Shown one piece after another: positions 27,328 through 36,874 of a stretch of 64,000 nucleotides of DNA (position 1 is its first letter; every line of letters starts with the position of its first letter). Below the pieces are notes generated by a model. It was not told the origin of the DNA. It saw only the letters and a program-made list of their open reading frames with translations, and ran no database searches. This stretch comes from Lacrimispora xylanisolvens (GTDB lineage: Bacteria > Bacillota > Clostridia > Lachnospirales > Lachnospiraceae), in the NCBI GenBank assembly GCA_017084465.1, contig CP070896.1, positions 2,345,001-2,409,000 on the forward strand. The letters are read 5' to 3'. The translations under genes and the position numbers were made by a program.

Positions 27328-28377
27328 ATGGATAATCAGGAACAAAAACATCAGCGCCGTCCCAGATACAAAGGAACTCATCCAAAAGCTTTTAAGGATA
27401 AATATAAAGAATTAAATCCAGAATTATATTCTGATACCGTTGCTAAGGTGATTCAAAAGGGCAATACACCAGCTGGCATGCATCGCTCTATCTGCGTACA
27501 GGAAATACTGGATATTTTAAAAATCACCCCCGGCGAGACCGGATTAGACGCAACCTTAGGTTACGGTGGTCATACATTAGAGATGCTTAAATGTCTGGAT
27601 TCAAAAGGGCATATGTATGCAACCGATGTGGATCCAATCGAATTACCCCGAACACGGGAACGCCTGGAAAATCTGGGTTATGGTCCGGAGATACTGACAA
27701 TCAGGCAAACTAATTTTTCCAATATTGATGAGATAATTCCGGAGTCGGGCCCCCTGGATTTTATCCTGGCTGATTTAGGTGTATCTTCCATGCAGATAGA
27801 CAACCCGGATCGGGGATTTTCATTTAAAACCGAGGGACCTCTTGATCTGCGGCTGAATCCGTCAAAGGGTATATCTGCTGCTGAGCGCTTAAAAACCATA
27901 TCCCAAAATGAATTATGCGGCATGCTTTTAGAGAATGCAGACGAGCCTCATGCTGAAGAAATTGCCCGCGCGGTAACTTTAGCAATAAAAAAAGGGGAAG
28001 AGGTTGCAACAACCGGTCAGCTTCGGCAGATTATTAAAGATACGCTGAAATCTATTCCGGAAAAGGACAGAGAGAATGAAATTAAAAAATCCTGTCAGAG
28101 ATGCTTCCAGGCGCTTAGGATTGATGTGAACAATGAATTTGAGGTATTATACGACTTTTTAGAAAAGCTTCCGAATGCTCTGGCCGAAGGGGGACGTGTG
28201 GCGATTCTTACTTTTCATTCAGGGGAAGACCGTCTTGTAAAAAAATCGTTTCAGCGTCTCCATCGAAGCGGTATTTATAAAGAAATCGCGCCTGATGCAA
28301 TCAGACCTTCTGCAGAAGAATGTAATTCCAATGGACGTGCCCGGTGCGCTAAATTACGCTGGGCTATAAAATCATAA
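27328..28377 (+). CDS. RsmH-like rRNA (cytosine-N4) methyltransferase, stand-alone paralogue
   Basis: 349 aa, RBS AAGAAGGTGGAACAAAA. The SAM-binding Rossmann core includes GLDATLGYGGHTLEML and MYATDVDP. RsmH landmarks are present: DFILADLGVSSMQID, DRGFSFKTEGPLDLR and TFHSGEDRLVKK. The all-alpha insertion lies between about residues 160 and 270. Differences from the dcw-cluster RsmH: a basic 50-residue N-terminal extension (KHQRRPRYKGTHPKAF) and TFHSGEDR instead of the usual TFHSLEDR. No cell-division genes are adjacent. It probably methylates 16S rRNA C1402 or a related RNA; a second copy elsewhere in the genome is likely. Confidence 0.88.
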   Translation: MDNQEQKHQRRPRYKGTHPKAFKDKYKELNPELYSDTVAKVIQKGNTPAGMHRSICVQEILDILKITPGETGLDATLGYGGHTLEMLKCLDSKGHMYATDVDPIELPRTRERLENLGYGPEILTIRQTNFSNIDEIIPESGPLDFILADLGVSSMQIDNPDRGFSFKTEGPLDLRLNPSKGISAAERLKTISQNELCGMLLENADEPHAEEIARAVTLAIKKGEEVATTGQLRQIIKDTLKSIPEKDRENEIKKSCQRCFQALRIDVNNEFEVLYDFLEKLPNALAEGGRVAILTFHSGEDRLVKKSFQRLHRSGIYKEIAPDAIRPSAEECNSNGRARCAKLRWAIKS

Positions 28378-28401
28378 CTCCGAACGTATATATTCCCCTA
28401 T

Positions 28402-28448
28402 AAAAAAGCTGCCGCAATCGGGTAATTAAACCGCTTGCGGCAGTTTTT
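28402..28448. terminator. Bidirectional rho-independent terminator
   Basis: CTGCCGCAA (28409-28417) pairs with TTGCGGCAG (28435-28443), with a further CGG/CCG in the loop. A6 lies on the left and T5 on the right. It serves the convergent rsmH-like and choice-of-anchor genes. Confidence 0.9.
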
Positions 28449-28475
28449 CATAATTCGAAACACATTTTATAATAA

Positions 28476-30269
28476 TTAATCAATCATGAAACTGGCTACA
28501 CCAACGTTATTCAGTGTAATAATTGGCTTACACCAGAATGTGTTCCAACAGTTCTCACACATCCTAACTTTCAAAATATAGCAGCCATCATAAGGAGCCG
28601 CAAATTCAAAACAGCCACAACCGCAGATCTTGATACAGAACATCATTGTATCAACATCATTGACCCTCTTGTATAATTTTACTTCCCAATCATGGAAATC
28701 ACCGCAGCCGCAGCCCCAGATACATCCAGCAATAATACCTGGCTTAATCATACATTCCTGGCAGACTGGACATGGCTCTGGCTTTGGACATTCCGGACAG
28801 ACCGGGCAGACCGGACAGGGTTCTGGTTTCGGGCACTCCGGACAGACCGGACAGACCGGACATGTTGGACAGGGCTCTGGCTTCGGACATTCCGGGCAGA
28901 CCGGACATGTTGGGCAGGGCTCAGGCTTCGGACACGCCGGACAAGTCGGACAGGGCTCGGGCTTCGGGCACACCGGACAGGTCGGGCACGGCTGAGGTTT
29001 GGGACATGCCGGGCAGGGCTCAGGCTTCGGACACACTGGACAAGCAGGGCATGGTTCCGGCTTGGGGCATGGCGGCGGAGCCGGGCAGGTCGGGCATGGC
29101 GGTGGGGTCGGGCATGGCTCAGGCGTGGGACATGGCGGCGGGGTCGGACATGGTACAGGTGCAGGCGGTGCGGGACAAGTGGGACATACCACAGGCTGCT
29201 CCTCCTCTCCCGGTGATACCTCTGGCACTTCTGGTGCCGGTACCTGGCACATTACGCCTCCCACAAAGGGGTAATAATGAAATTCAAAGCCGCTGGCCGC
29301 ATTGACAGCAAATGATCCCAAAGCCGCGTTACCGCTTACATGACCGCCAGTGGGGTGGGCATGGAACATTGCCTGGGGTGCCAGTATACTTCCCCAGATA
29401 TCGGAGGATTTCTCCATATAAATATTTGTGGCATCCTCAAATACATATAAAGTCCGGTTGGCTTTGCTTTCTTCTCCATAGAGACCATATTGCAGGTGAG
29501 CATCCGGGCCTGTTCTCAGCCTTACGATAACATTACTTCCCTGGGGAACTTCTGCACGGATTCCTTTGTTAACCAGTCCACTTGGCCTTACATCAATCAG
29601 GAATACATTCTGAACAGGATCATTTCCCCTTAATATCCATTCGTAATTATTATCTACTACAGTTCCGGTTGGTGTTAAATTATCAATACAGTTTTTATAG
29701 TATCCAATTCCGTTCTTTGCATCCTGAAAGAATTTTGAAACGTCCGCATTAATTCTGGCTGCAGGTATATATCTTGGAACATCATAGCTGGAAATTAAAT
29801 AATGATTTCCTTTGTCTGATGGTGTCCAATACTGACTTCCGCCATTGGCCTGATATAAAGCTGTAAGCTCTTTTGCCTGATCCGCCTTTCCACTTTTTCC
29901 AATTAAGTATGTGCTTCCCTTGCCTGCACGGAAGCCGCCGCCGACAACCGTATGACCTACAATCACCAGTGGCTCACTCATTGCCACATTGCCGCCAACG
30001 AGAAAACGCACCAAATCCGGTGAGTAATTGGCATCTCTGCTGCCTTTATCTCTGGAAAAACCAGCGCTGAAACCTCTTGGGCTGTAAAAACTTCCTCCAA
30101 TGGCCACAGGTCCTTCCACGTCAACAATGTTATTGGCATCATTAAATACAATAACATTTAATTTGGAGGCTGGACCAAAGGGCTGACCTTCTATATCATA
30201 CCAGTTTATATTATCATAGGGTAATCCAGCACTCGCTATTGCTCCACTACTATAACTACTACCATCCAT
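28476..30269 (-). CDS. Choice-of-anchor A domain protein with Cys-Pro repeat region
   Basis: About 597 aa. ATG 30269 (MDGSSYSSG) has CAGGAGTTTAT upstream and is preferred over the RBS-poor ATG at 30299. Residues 1-345 form a choice-of-anchor A beta domain (GPASKLNVIVFNDANN; VEGPVAIGGSFYSPRG; HPTGGHVSGNAALGSF). Then comes a linker and a roughly 145-residue repeat built from CP-x units and KPEP spacers, with about 35 Cys. A Cys-rich C-terminal domain follows (about 85 residues, GCGCGDFHDWEVKLY ... FCIKICGCGCFEFAAPYDGCYILKV), resembling a Cna-B/transthyretin-like sandwich. There is no signal peptide and no sortase motif. A disulfide-crosslinked spore coat/exosporium or other envelope-layer protein is the best guess (inference). 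Confidence 0.8.
   Translation of the reverse strand: MDGSSYSSGAIASAGLPYDNINWYDIEGQPFGPASKLNVIVFNDANNIVDVEGPVAIGGSFYSPRGFSAGFSRDKGSRDANYSPDLVRFLVGGNVAMSEPLVIVGHTVVGGGFRAGKGSTYLIGKSGKADQAKELTALYQANGGSQYWTPSDKGNHYLISSYDVPRYIPAARINADVSKFFQDAKNGIGYYKNCIDNLTPTGTVVDNNYEWILRGNDPVQNVFLIDVRPSGLVNKGIRAEVPQGSNVIVRLRTGPDAHLQYGLYGEESKANRTLYVFEDATNIYMEKSSDIWGSILAPQAMFHAHPTGGHVSGNAALGSFAVNAASGFEFHYYPFVGGVMCQVPAPEVPEVSPGEEEQPVVCPTCPAPPAPVPCPTPPPCPTPEPCPTPPPCPTCPAPPPCPKPEPCPACPVCPKPEPCPACPKPQPCPTCPVCPKPEPCPTCPACPKPEPCPTCPVCPECPKPEPCPTCPVCPVCPECPKPEPCPVCPVCPECPKPEPCPVCQECMIKPGIIAGCIWGCGCGDFHDWEVKLYKRVNDVDTMMFCIKICGCGCFEFAAPYDGCYILKVRMCENCWNTFWCKPIITLNNVGVASFMID
28755..29200 (-). repeat. In-gene tandem repeat encoding CPxCPxCPKPEP units
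   Basis: GC-rich imperfect repeats with units of 9-18 residues, all variations of Cys-Pro-x plus a Lys-Pro-Glu-Pro spacer. Unit length grows toward the C-terminal end (CPVCPECPKPEP), as expected from recent slippage or unequal crossing over. GC content is clearly above that of the neighbours. Confidence 0.85.
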
Positions 30270-30384
30270 ATAAACTCCTGTAAACTGCTCCGATTGCATT
30301 TTATTCTCAGTTCATTTTATTCCTATGGAAATGGTTCTGTGCGGTTTTTTCGTGTTATTAATTATATTTTCAATCAATTTTTAC

Positions 30385-31571
30385 CTATTTTTTAACTGCT
30401 TTTATAACAAACGTAACGGGGAGCATACTGGCTTTCTTTGCAAAGCTGTTGTCCTTTGACTTCAGTATGTCCTCATCAGATTCTTCAATTAACTGTTCAA
30501 TGATGAATCCGGCACGTGCCAGTGCATTGATGTAAGTTGATAATTTACGGTCTGACAATGACAGCACTCCTTCGCCAACGGAGACAGAGTACCATGATTC
30601 GTCAAAATAGCATTTCTTAAAGACTAGCATATCATCTTCCGCCGCCACACATTTATGTATGGGATGTGACCAGCTGAAAATAAATACACCTCCTTTTTTG
30701 AGATAAGAGGCTATCCGTCGGAATGTACCTTCCAGATCAGTGGTCCAGCCTATCCCATACACCGAATAGACGAAATCAAAATAATCCTCTGGCAGCCCGC
30801 ACTCCTCTTCCATAGACGAGCAAATCAGTTTTGCTGTGAGATTACACGTTTTAAGATGAAGCTCTGCTTTATTTATCTGCTCTCTGGTTATATCAATGCC
30901 CCATAGTTCAGATGCCCCCCGCTCCCCTATGTACTGTAGGGAATGGCCGGTTCCACAGCCTATTTCCAATACTTTTTTACCGGCCACCTCATCAAAAAAA
31001 ACCGGCACGTTTCTTCTGAAACAAATGCACCATAAAGCGGAAGTGCCATTGCCCCTAACACCTGGTTTCCTTTTGTACCCCAAAACAATTTGTTGGTTTT
31101 ATGAATAGTTTCCTTGTTCCGATCTACTGATACAGCATAGCCGACTTCTCCTGCACCAATAATATTTGTTCTTTGATTCACATCTCTTTCCACTGCGATA
31201 CCCTCCATCAATACCAGTTTAAAGGTTAAAGGCGGGAATGGGTTAAGCGTAACCCCCTTGTCACGGGCGTGGGATGGTGCTACCCCATGTAATTGTCGGA
31301 ATGCCCTTGTAAAAGCGGCCTGGGACTCATATCCATAGCGCTGTGCAATATCAATGATCTTATCTCCGTTTTGGATATCACTCACTGCCACGGTTAACCG
31401 CCTGCGGCGGATATACTCCGATACTGGAATTTGGGTCAGAAAAGAAAAAATTCTCCGAAACTCCCATTCAGAGCAATTCATAAATTGCGCTGCTGCATTA
31501 TAGTCTGGTTTTCCGGAAAGATTATTTTCAATATATTCCATTGCCCGGTTCATTTGCTTTTGCCAATCCAT
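30385..31571 (-). CDS. AraC-type HTH fused to a SAM-dependent methyltransferase, one homopolymer frameshift
   Basis: About 395 codons. ATG 31571 (MDWQKQMNRAMEYIE) has GGAGGTAAGGCG upstream. Residues 1-115 are a two-helix-turn-helix AraC domain (DYNAAAQFMNCSEWEFRRIF; IDIAQRYGYESQAAFTRAF). From about residue 130 a class I methyltransferase follows, with SAM motif VLEIGCGTGHSLQYIGE, acidic strand LWGIDITREQ and FDFVYSVYGIGW. The frame breaks in T8 near 30997; one T less gives TCRFFDEVAGKKVLEIG and joins both parts into one protein. The usual GyrI-like effector domain of such AraC proteins is replaced by the enzyme. Substrate unknown. Confidence 0.75.
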
Positions 31572-31743
31572 CGCCTTACCTCCAGTAGGAATTATATCAG
31601 AGAATTGAAATGTATACTTTGCAACAGGTGTATTTAAATGCAAAGCCCGTTTTATTTAATATAAGAATTGTATCTGATGTGATCAGCTTTGTCTATCTTT
31701 CCCCCCTATATCCGAATAAGTACTTTAAGATCCGGGTATGTGA

Positions 31744-31791
31744 AAAAGAGAGGTATTGAGATTTAAACATCAATCTCAATACCTCTCTTTT
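31744..31791. terminator. Strong bidirectional terminator
   Basis: A 20-bp perfect stem: left arm 31744-31763, right arm 31772-31791, loop of 8. A-run on one side and T-run on the other. It lies directly after the DEAD-box helicase stop. Confidence 0.92.
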
Positions 31792-33169
31792 TTATTTGCT
31801 GCTTTTTCTTCTTGTTGAAAAACTATTATAACTCTTTTTCTCTTTTAACGTACCATCTGCTGTCATCCGATATTTTTTCTTTGTGGCTGATGCCTTTTTT
31901 CCCGTTACTGGTTGGTTTGATTCTCTTTTTGATGTTGCATTGGATTTCTGTGAGGAAGGATGGCTTTTTGCCTTTTCTGTACGTCCTGTATCTCTCTTCG
32001 GCTGAGTGGTTTTTATAGCCGGAAAGTTATTTTTTAATGGATAGGGATGATCACTCACCTCTGTTAATTTCTTTCCGATTAAACGTTCAATATCTTTCAG
32101 CTGCTCCTTTTTCATCAAAATCGCAAAAGGATATTGCTGTTCCGGAAAGACCTGCTCTGCCTGTACGCCCAATCCGATGTACGTATGTCTCAGGAGTATC
32201 CGGCAAGTCAAAGTTAATGACATGGGTTAATTCATCAATGTCGATTCCTCTTGCTGCAATATCTGTAGCAAGCAAAATCCGCAGTGTTTTGTCTTTAAAG
32301 CAGCTTAACGCACGCTGACGTGCTCCCTGGGATTTATCCCCGTGAATCGCCTGTGCCGATACGTTACTCCTTGCCAATTGCTTGATCAGACGGTCCGCAC
32401 CATGCTTCGTACGTACAAATACCAGAACAGAAACAATCTCTTTATTTTCCAGAATGTGCAAAAGTAAATCTTTTTTACTGCTTTTATCCGTGTAATAGAG
32501 ATACTGGTTTATGGTATCCACGGTTGAAGATACCGGGGTTATTTTTATTTCCGCTGGATTTTTAAGAATCGTACCTGCCAGTCTGGCAATGTCCGGTGGC
32601 ATCGTCGCTGAAAAAAGTAAGGTCTGCTTTTTGGGGGGTGTTTTTGCTATGATCTTTTTCACATCATTTATAAATCCCATATCAAGCATACGGTCAGCTT
32701 CGTCCAGGATGAGTATTTTTAAATGATCTATATTTATAAGCTTCTGATCCATGAGTGCCAGCAGTCTGCCCGGAGTTGCTACAAGTATATCAACTCCCTG
32801 TTTTAATTCTTCTTCCTGGGGTTTCTGGGATACTCCTCCAAAGACCACACAGCTTTTTAAATTGGTAAACTGTCCGTAGGTATGAAAACTTTCATGAATC
32901 TGAAGTGCCAGTTCTCTGGTTGGTGTTATGACAAGCGCCCTGATATTTTGTTTTGAAGTACGAGGGGCATTTTCCTTGCTTAGAAGCTGAAGGGTTGGTA
33001 TTGCAAATGCGGCCGTCTTTCCAGTACCTGTCTGGGCACAGCCCAATAAATCCCTGCCTTCCAATATAACGGGTATTGCTTTTTCCTGAATCGGTGTGGG
33101 AGTTTCGTAATTTTCTTTTTCCAGTGCCTTAATAATATCAGGCATAATCTTTAAATCTTTAAACTGCAT
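31792..33169 (-). CDS. DEAD-box RNA helicase (RhlE/CshA-like), one frameshift
   Basis: About 458 codons. The frame breaks at A5 near 32113; one base less gives FDEKEQLKDIERLIG. Motifs: Q-motif (ETPTPIQEKAIP), I AQTGTGKT, Ia PTRELALQ, II LDEADRML, III FSATMP, V ATDIAARGID, VI HRIGRTGRAG. The tail of about 100 residues is basic and low-complexity (Lys/Ser/Thr-rich), as in RhlE-type helicases that act in rRNA processing, mRNA turnover or cold adaptation. A small ORF with a good RBS lies 42 bp upstream on the same strand. Confidence 0.93.
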
Positions 33170-33211
33170 GCATTCTCCTCTAAAATCTGTATTGTCTGTC
33201 TTAATTCACAT

Positions 33212-33373
33212 TTACTGTGAAATTTTATGCGTTCTTGTAAATTCAATTCCTATATTCTTATTCCTCTTTTCAACTTTACCACAGCCAATTTTCTTTTCAG
33301 CCTGTAAAAAAGCACCCTTGGATTTCTTCTCTTCCAGTAATTTTTTCATTTTTTCTATATCTTTCATTGACAT
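33212..33373 (-). CDS. Small basic protein of 53 aa, unknown
   Basis: ATG 33373 follows a strong GGAGG with proper spacing (ATTGGAGGAATACGAG). The product starts MSMKDIEKMKKLLEEKKSKG, helical and Lys/Glu-rich, and ends RTHKISQ. It precedes the DEAD-box helicase by 42 bp on the same strand, suggesting co-transcription. I do not recognise a family; the RBS and sensible composition are the only support. Confidence 0.5.
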   Translation of the reverse strand: MSMKDIEKMKKLLEEKKSKGAFLQAEKKIGCGKVEKRNKNIGIEFTRTHKISQ

Positions 33374-33420
33374 CTCGTATTCCTCCAATCATTTATTGAT
33401 CTATTATCTTTCAAAGGTAA

Positions 33421-33447
33421 AGGCTCTATTCTTCAAGAATAGAGCCT
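33421..33447. other. Perfect 12-bp hairpin upstream of small ORF / helicase
   Basis: AGGCTCTATTCT-tca-AGAATAGAGCCT, without a real T-run on either strand. It lies about 48 bp upstream of the small ORF start, so it could be a 5' UTR element (for example cold-responsive) of the helicase transcript, or the terminator of something weakly expressed. Confidence 0.45.
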
Positions 33448-33555
33448 CTAAAAACGTTTGAAAATAGTTACCTATCTATGGTGTCAGTATACAGAATAAG
33501 TGGCTGTTTGTCAAGAATACAGGCTAATTAGTCAATTTTGACAATTAATTTATAT

Positions 33556-34965
33556 TTAAATAGTATTCCACGCCTTTGATAATTGCTCTATTCCTTTGGT
33601 CAGTTGTTTTTCTGATACATATCCAAAGCTTAACAAAACCATATTATTTGAATAACAATGAACATCATGCCAAAATATTGATACGGGATAAACCAATACC
33701 CCATATTCCTTTGCACGTTCAATCATTTCTTTTTCCGTTAATCCCTGTGTGGATTCAAGCAGAATATGAAAGCCTGCATATTTACCATGAATCACTACTT
33801 GGTTGCTCATTAATTCATGAATCAGACGCACCAGCAGATCATGCTTACGTTTATTTATAACACATAACTTACGCAAATGACTTTCAAAATGCCCGGAGTA
33901 AATAAATTCATAAAGAATTCGCTGTTGAATTATGGATACAGGCGATTGATATAATTTAAACTCTTCATCATAACGTTTCAGCCATTTTGAGGCAATACCA
34001 TATAACTGACCCGTAAACTTGGGGATAAAGACTTAGACATGGTTCCAATATATATAACATTATCATTTCCGGAGACATTACTGATTGATGGAATAGGTCT
34101 TGAATTGTAACGTAACTCACTGTCATAATCATCTTCTATAATTATCCCATTGTGTTTCGCAGCCCACTCCAGTAAAAGCAATCTCTTTTGTATTGGCATA
34201 ACTGCACCTGTCGGAAACTGATGGGATGGTGTTACATAAATTACCTGAGCTGAGCTCTTTTCTAACTCTTTTACATTTACCCCATCTTTTTCAACGCTTA
34301 CAGAGACTGTATTAAATCCATTATGCTCAAAAATATCTCTTGCGCCGAAATAGCCAGGCTCTTCAAAGGCGATTTGACTGTAAGTATTCCGGAACAGCTG
34401 ACTTAGTAAAGATAGTGCAGACTCTAAACCAGTACATAAAATAATCTGCTCTGCACTGCAGGAAACTCCTCTGGACTTCCTTAAATATTCTGCCAGTTTT
34501 TTTCTTAACTGCAGTTCACCCTTGGGATCACTATACATTACCATATCTTCTGGATTCAATGATGCCAACGCTTTCATTGAATCTTTTCGCCATATATTTT
34601 GAGGAAAGTCCTGTGGATTTAAGTATCCATATTGAAAATTACAGATAATATTTTCCTGTAATTCACTTTTTTTATGCTCTGTTGGTAACTCAACATTCTT
34701 TCTGTCATTACCCAGGGGAGAATATATTATGAATGTCCTGCACATAATATCCGCTTCCAACTCTGCTTTCTACATATCCTTCTGAAGAAAGCTGCAGGTA
34801 AGCTTTTTCTACTGTATTTCTGCCAACTGCAAGTGATTCTGCAAGATAGCGGGTAGATACTAATTTTGAACCCTCAGGCAACTCCCCTCTTATGATATCA
34901 TCTCTAAGCTGTTCATAAATTTGAATATATTTAGGAGTTTGTACATTGTTATTTAATATTATCAT
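33556..34965 (-). CDS. MocR/PdxR-type GntR regulator with aminotransferase domain, frameshifted
   Basis: About 469 codons. ATG 34965 (MIILNNNVQTPKYIQ) has GGAGGAGAAT; an in-frame TTG four codons earlier also has an RBS. The N-terminal GntR wHTH (STRYLAESLAVGRNTVEKAYLQL) is followed by a fold-type I aminotransferase domain with DDYDSELRY and the PLP-lysine region YIGTMSKSLSPSLRVSYMVLP. Breaks lie near 34730 and 33980-33880; the connecting stretch translates sensibly (QSPVSIIQQRILYEF). MocR proteins sense PLP-type ligands and usually control a divergent gene; here that is a pyridoxamine-oxidase-fold gene. Confidence 0.85.
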
Positions 34966-34999
34966 ATTCTCCTCCAACTGTATCCTCCAAATAGTTCAT

Positions 35000-35060
35000 A
35001 ATTGGTTCTTCCATACATGCCAATTTAATATTATACTTATTTTGCAAATATGTCAATTTA
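35000..35060. promoter_or_regulatory. Direct and inverted repeats in MocR / flavoprotein intergenic region
   Basis: AATTGG (35000-35005) and CCAATT (35020-35025) form an inverted repeat. TGCCAATTTA (35018-35027) and TGTCAATTTA (35051-35060) are direct repeats 33 bp apart, about three helical turns. Such mixed repeats are typical of MocR operators. Confidence 0.5.
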
Positions 35061-35081
35061 CAAAACTACAGGAGGTTTTAT

Positions 35082-35450
35082 ATGTCCAACGAAAAATTAT
35101 ATGAAGTTATCAGACACGAAGGTGTAGTAGCAATTGTAACCAGCGGAAATGACGAACCACATGTCGTTAATACATGGAATTCATATGTTGTCATAGAAAA
35201 CAACAAAATGCTTATCCCTGCTGCCGGGATGCGCAAAACCCAAAAGAACATAGAACAAAATAATCGTGTATTGGTCACATTAGGAAGTAAAGAAGTAATG
35301 GGGCACAAACATATGGGAGCTGGATTTCTGATTAATGGAACCGCAGATTTTCTGGAATCTGGCCCGGAATTTGATATGATGAAAGAGAAATTTCCATTTC
35401 TAAGCAGAGTTCTGGAAATTACAATTGAGACAGTGAAACAAACAATTTAG
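35082..35450 (+). CDS. Pyridoxamine 5'-phosphate oxidase-fold flavoprotein
   Basis: 122 aa, RBS ACAGGAGGTTTTAT. Split-barrel fold features: EGVVAIVTSGNDEPHVVNTWNSYV and NRVLVTLGSKEV. It is shorter than true PdxH and belongs to the small FMN-binding subfamily often annotated pyridoxamine 5'-phosphate oxidase family. Divergent from a MocR regulator, which suggests regulation by PLP or a related amine. Reaction unknown. Confidence 0.85.
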   Translation: MSNEKLYEVIRHEGVVAIVTSGNDEPHVVNTWNSYVVIENNKMLIPAAGMRKTQKNIEQNNRVLVTLGSKEVMGHKHMGAGFLINGTADFLESGPEFDMMKEKFPFLSRVLEITIETVKQTI

Positions 35451-35480
35451 ACTTTAAAAACTATAATTAACAACTTTTCC

Positions 35481-35534
35481 GGGAGTTTTAAAGGGGCATC
35501 AGCAGATTTACCCCTTTAAAACTCCCAAGTTTTT
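35481..35534. terminator. Strong bidirectional terminator
   Basis: A perfect 16-bp stem (35481-35496 with 35511-35526, arms beginning GGGAGTTTTAAA) with a 14-nt loop, followed by AAGTTTTTT. It separates the convergent flavoprotein and MFS genes. Confidence 0.93.
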
Positions 35535-35564
35535 TATACCTGGCATATGTTTACGGAGACTATA

Positions 35565-36849
35565 TCACTCTTTCGCAAATTCAGGATCGCAGATTTTACC
35601 AACAATAATGATTGCTATGGTATAGATCGTAAATGTAAATACAAATGGTAAACGGCGGTCTATACTGGACAGCCATCCTGCCAGGTAACCAAAGGGAGAC
35701 GCAAATGCAATGGTAAAGGACATAATAAGAGCATTAATTCGAGCCCGTTCATTGGGATTGATGTTTAGCTGAAGCAAGGCATCTTTGCGAGGCATTACAA
35801 GTCCGCCTGCCACCGCCCCAACAAAAACATAGACGATAATAAACGGCATACTGCTGCCTATAGGAGTCAGGATCAGGAGAACTGAGCACGCGGCATATAA
35901 TACCAGACCGATCCACATGGGTATCCGAAATTTCACAGATTCCAAGCGGTGCTGTACACCAATCATAAAAATCAGCATTACAGCTGCATTTAGAATAGGG
36001 AAAAAGGCAAGATAACGGTCTGCAATTCCCAGCCTTTGCGTTACATACAGACTAAAGAAGCTGGTGTTTACCAGATTTGCTATATGTAATATTACACAAA
36101 CAATCAGCACTTTCACAATCTCTTTATTCATCAGTACTTTTGGTATTAAATCCTTATATTCATAAATCATCTGAAAGACAGAGGTGTTTTTTCGTTTCAG
36201 CCATACGAATCTTACCCTGACGTGTTTCTTCACAATACCGGAACGTAATAATCACTTTAATCAGCATATTCACAGCAAAAACAACATATAGAACACGTAC
36301 AACCGGAACCACAGAAAAGGTATTGATCAGCAATCCTGAAATTGGTGCAAAAAAGATTGCAATCAGACCGCCAATATTTACCCATGTATAGATTCCGATT
36401 AAATCCCTGGAGTCTGCATCCTCTATCAGAAGACAGTACCAGGCAGTCTGGTTAATCTGTTCAAAACTGTTAAATAAAACTGCTGCTAAAAAGAACCAGA
36501 AATTACCAGAAACAGCCCATATGAGGCAGGCAACACCCCAGCCGAAGAAATCTCCCATCATGGTTGTGAATTTACGTCCCAGTTTATCGGTGAGGATCCC
36601 TCCAATAAAAGAAAAAAGCACCTGAACAACCATAGAAACCGATAAAATCAAACCAATCTGAACGTCTGTAATTCCCTGTGTGTACATATATAATGTGGCA
36701 AAAGGTGCAATCAAATTATAGGGAATGCCCCAGAGAGGCTCCATTAAAATCAGAGTCTTTGGATTTCCCTTGTTGTTCTTTAACAATTCAATCAGTGGAT
36801 GTTTTGATAACGTCTTTCGTTTTTGTGTTTTATTTACTGGATTCTCCAT
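35565..36849 (-). CDS. MFS transporter, one frameshift
   Basis: About 427 codons. The two frame segments meet at the T6 near 36188. About 12 helices; MFS signature GGILTDKLGRKFTTMMGD between helices 2 and 3. It starts 25 bp after the GNAT gene stop, so the two are probably co-transcribed. Drug or metabolite efflux is typical but not shown. Confidence 0.85.
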
Positions 36850-36874
36850 TTTGTGATCGTTTCCTTCTTCACAT

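Noticed and set aside
28755..29200. Regular repeats that could suggest a CRISPR array
   Set aside because: Repeat units are short, contiguous, multiples of three and in frame with a protein; there are no unique spacers.
28630..29305. Three long overlapping plus-strand ORFs rich in Gly/Ser/Arg/Asp opposite the Cys-Pro repeat
   Set aside because: They are antisense shadows of a GC-rich repeat; the minus strand frame has folded domains on both sides and a good RBS.
33168..33461. Plus-strand hydrophobic ORF of 97 codons
   Set aside because: It is antisense to the 53-aa ORF, which has a strong RBS; its Phe/Ile-rich product reflects reverse-read Lys/Glu codons.
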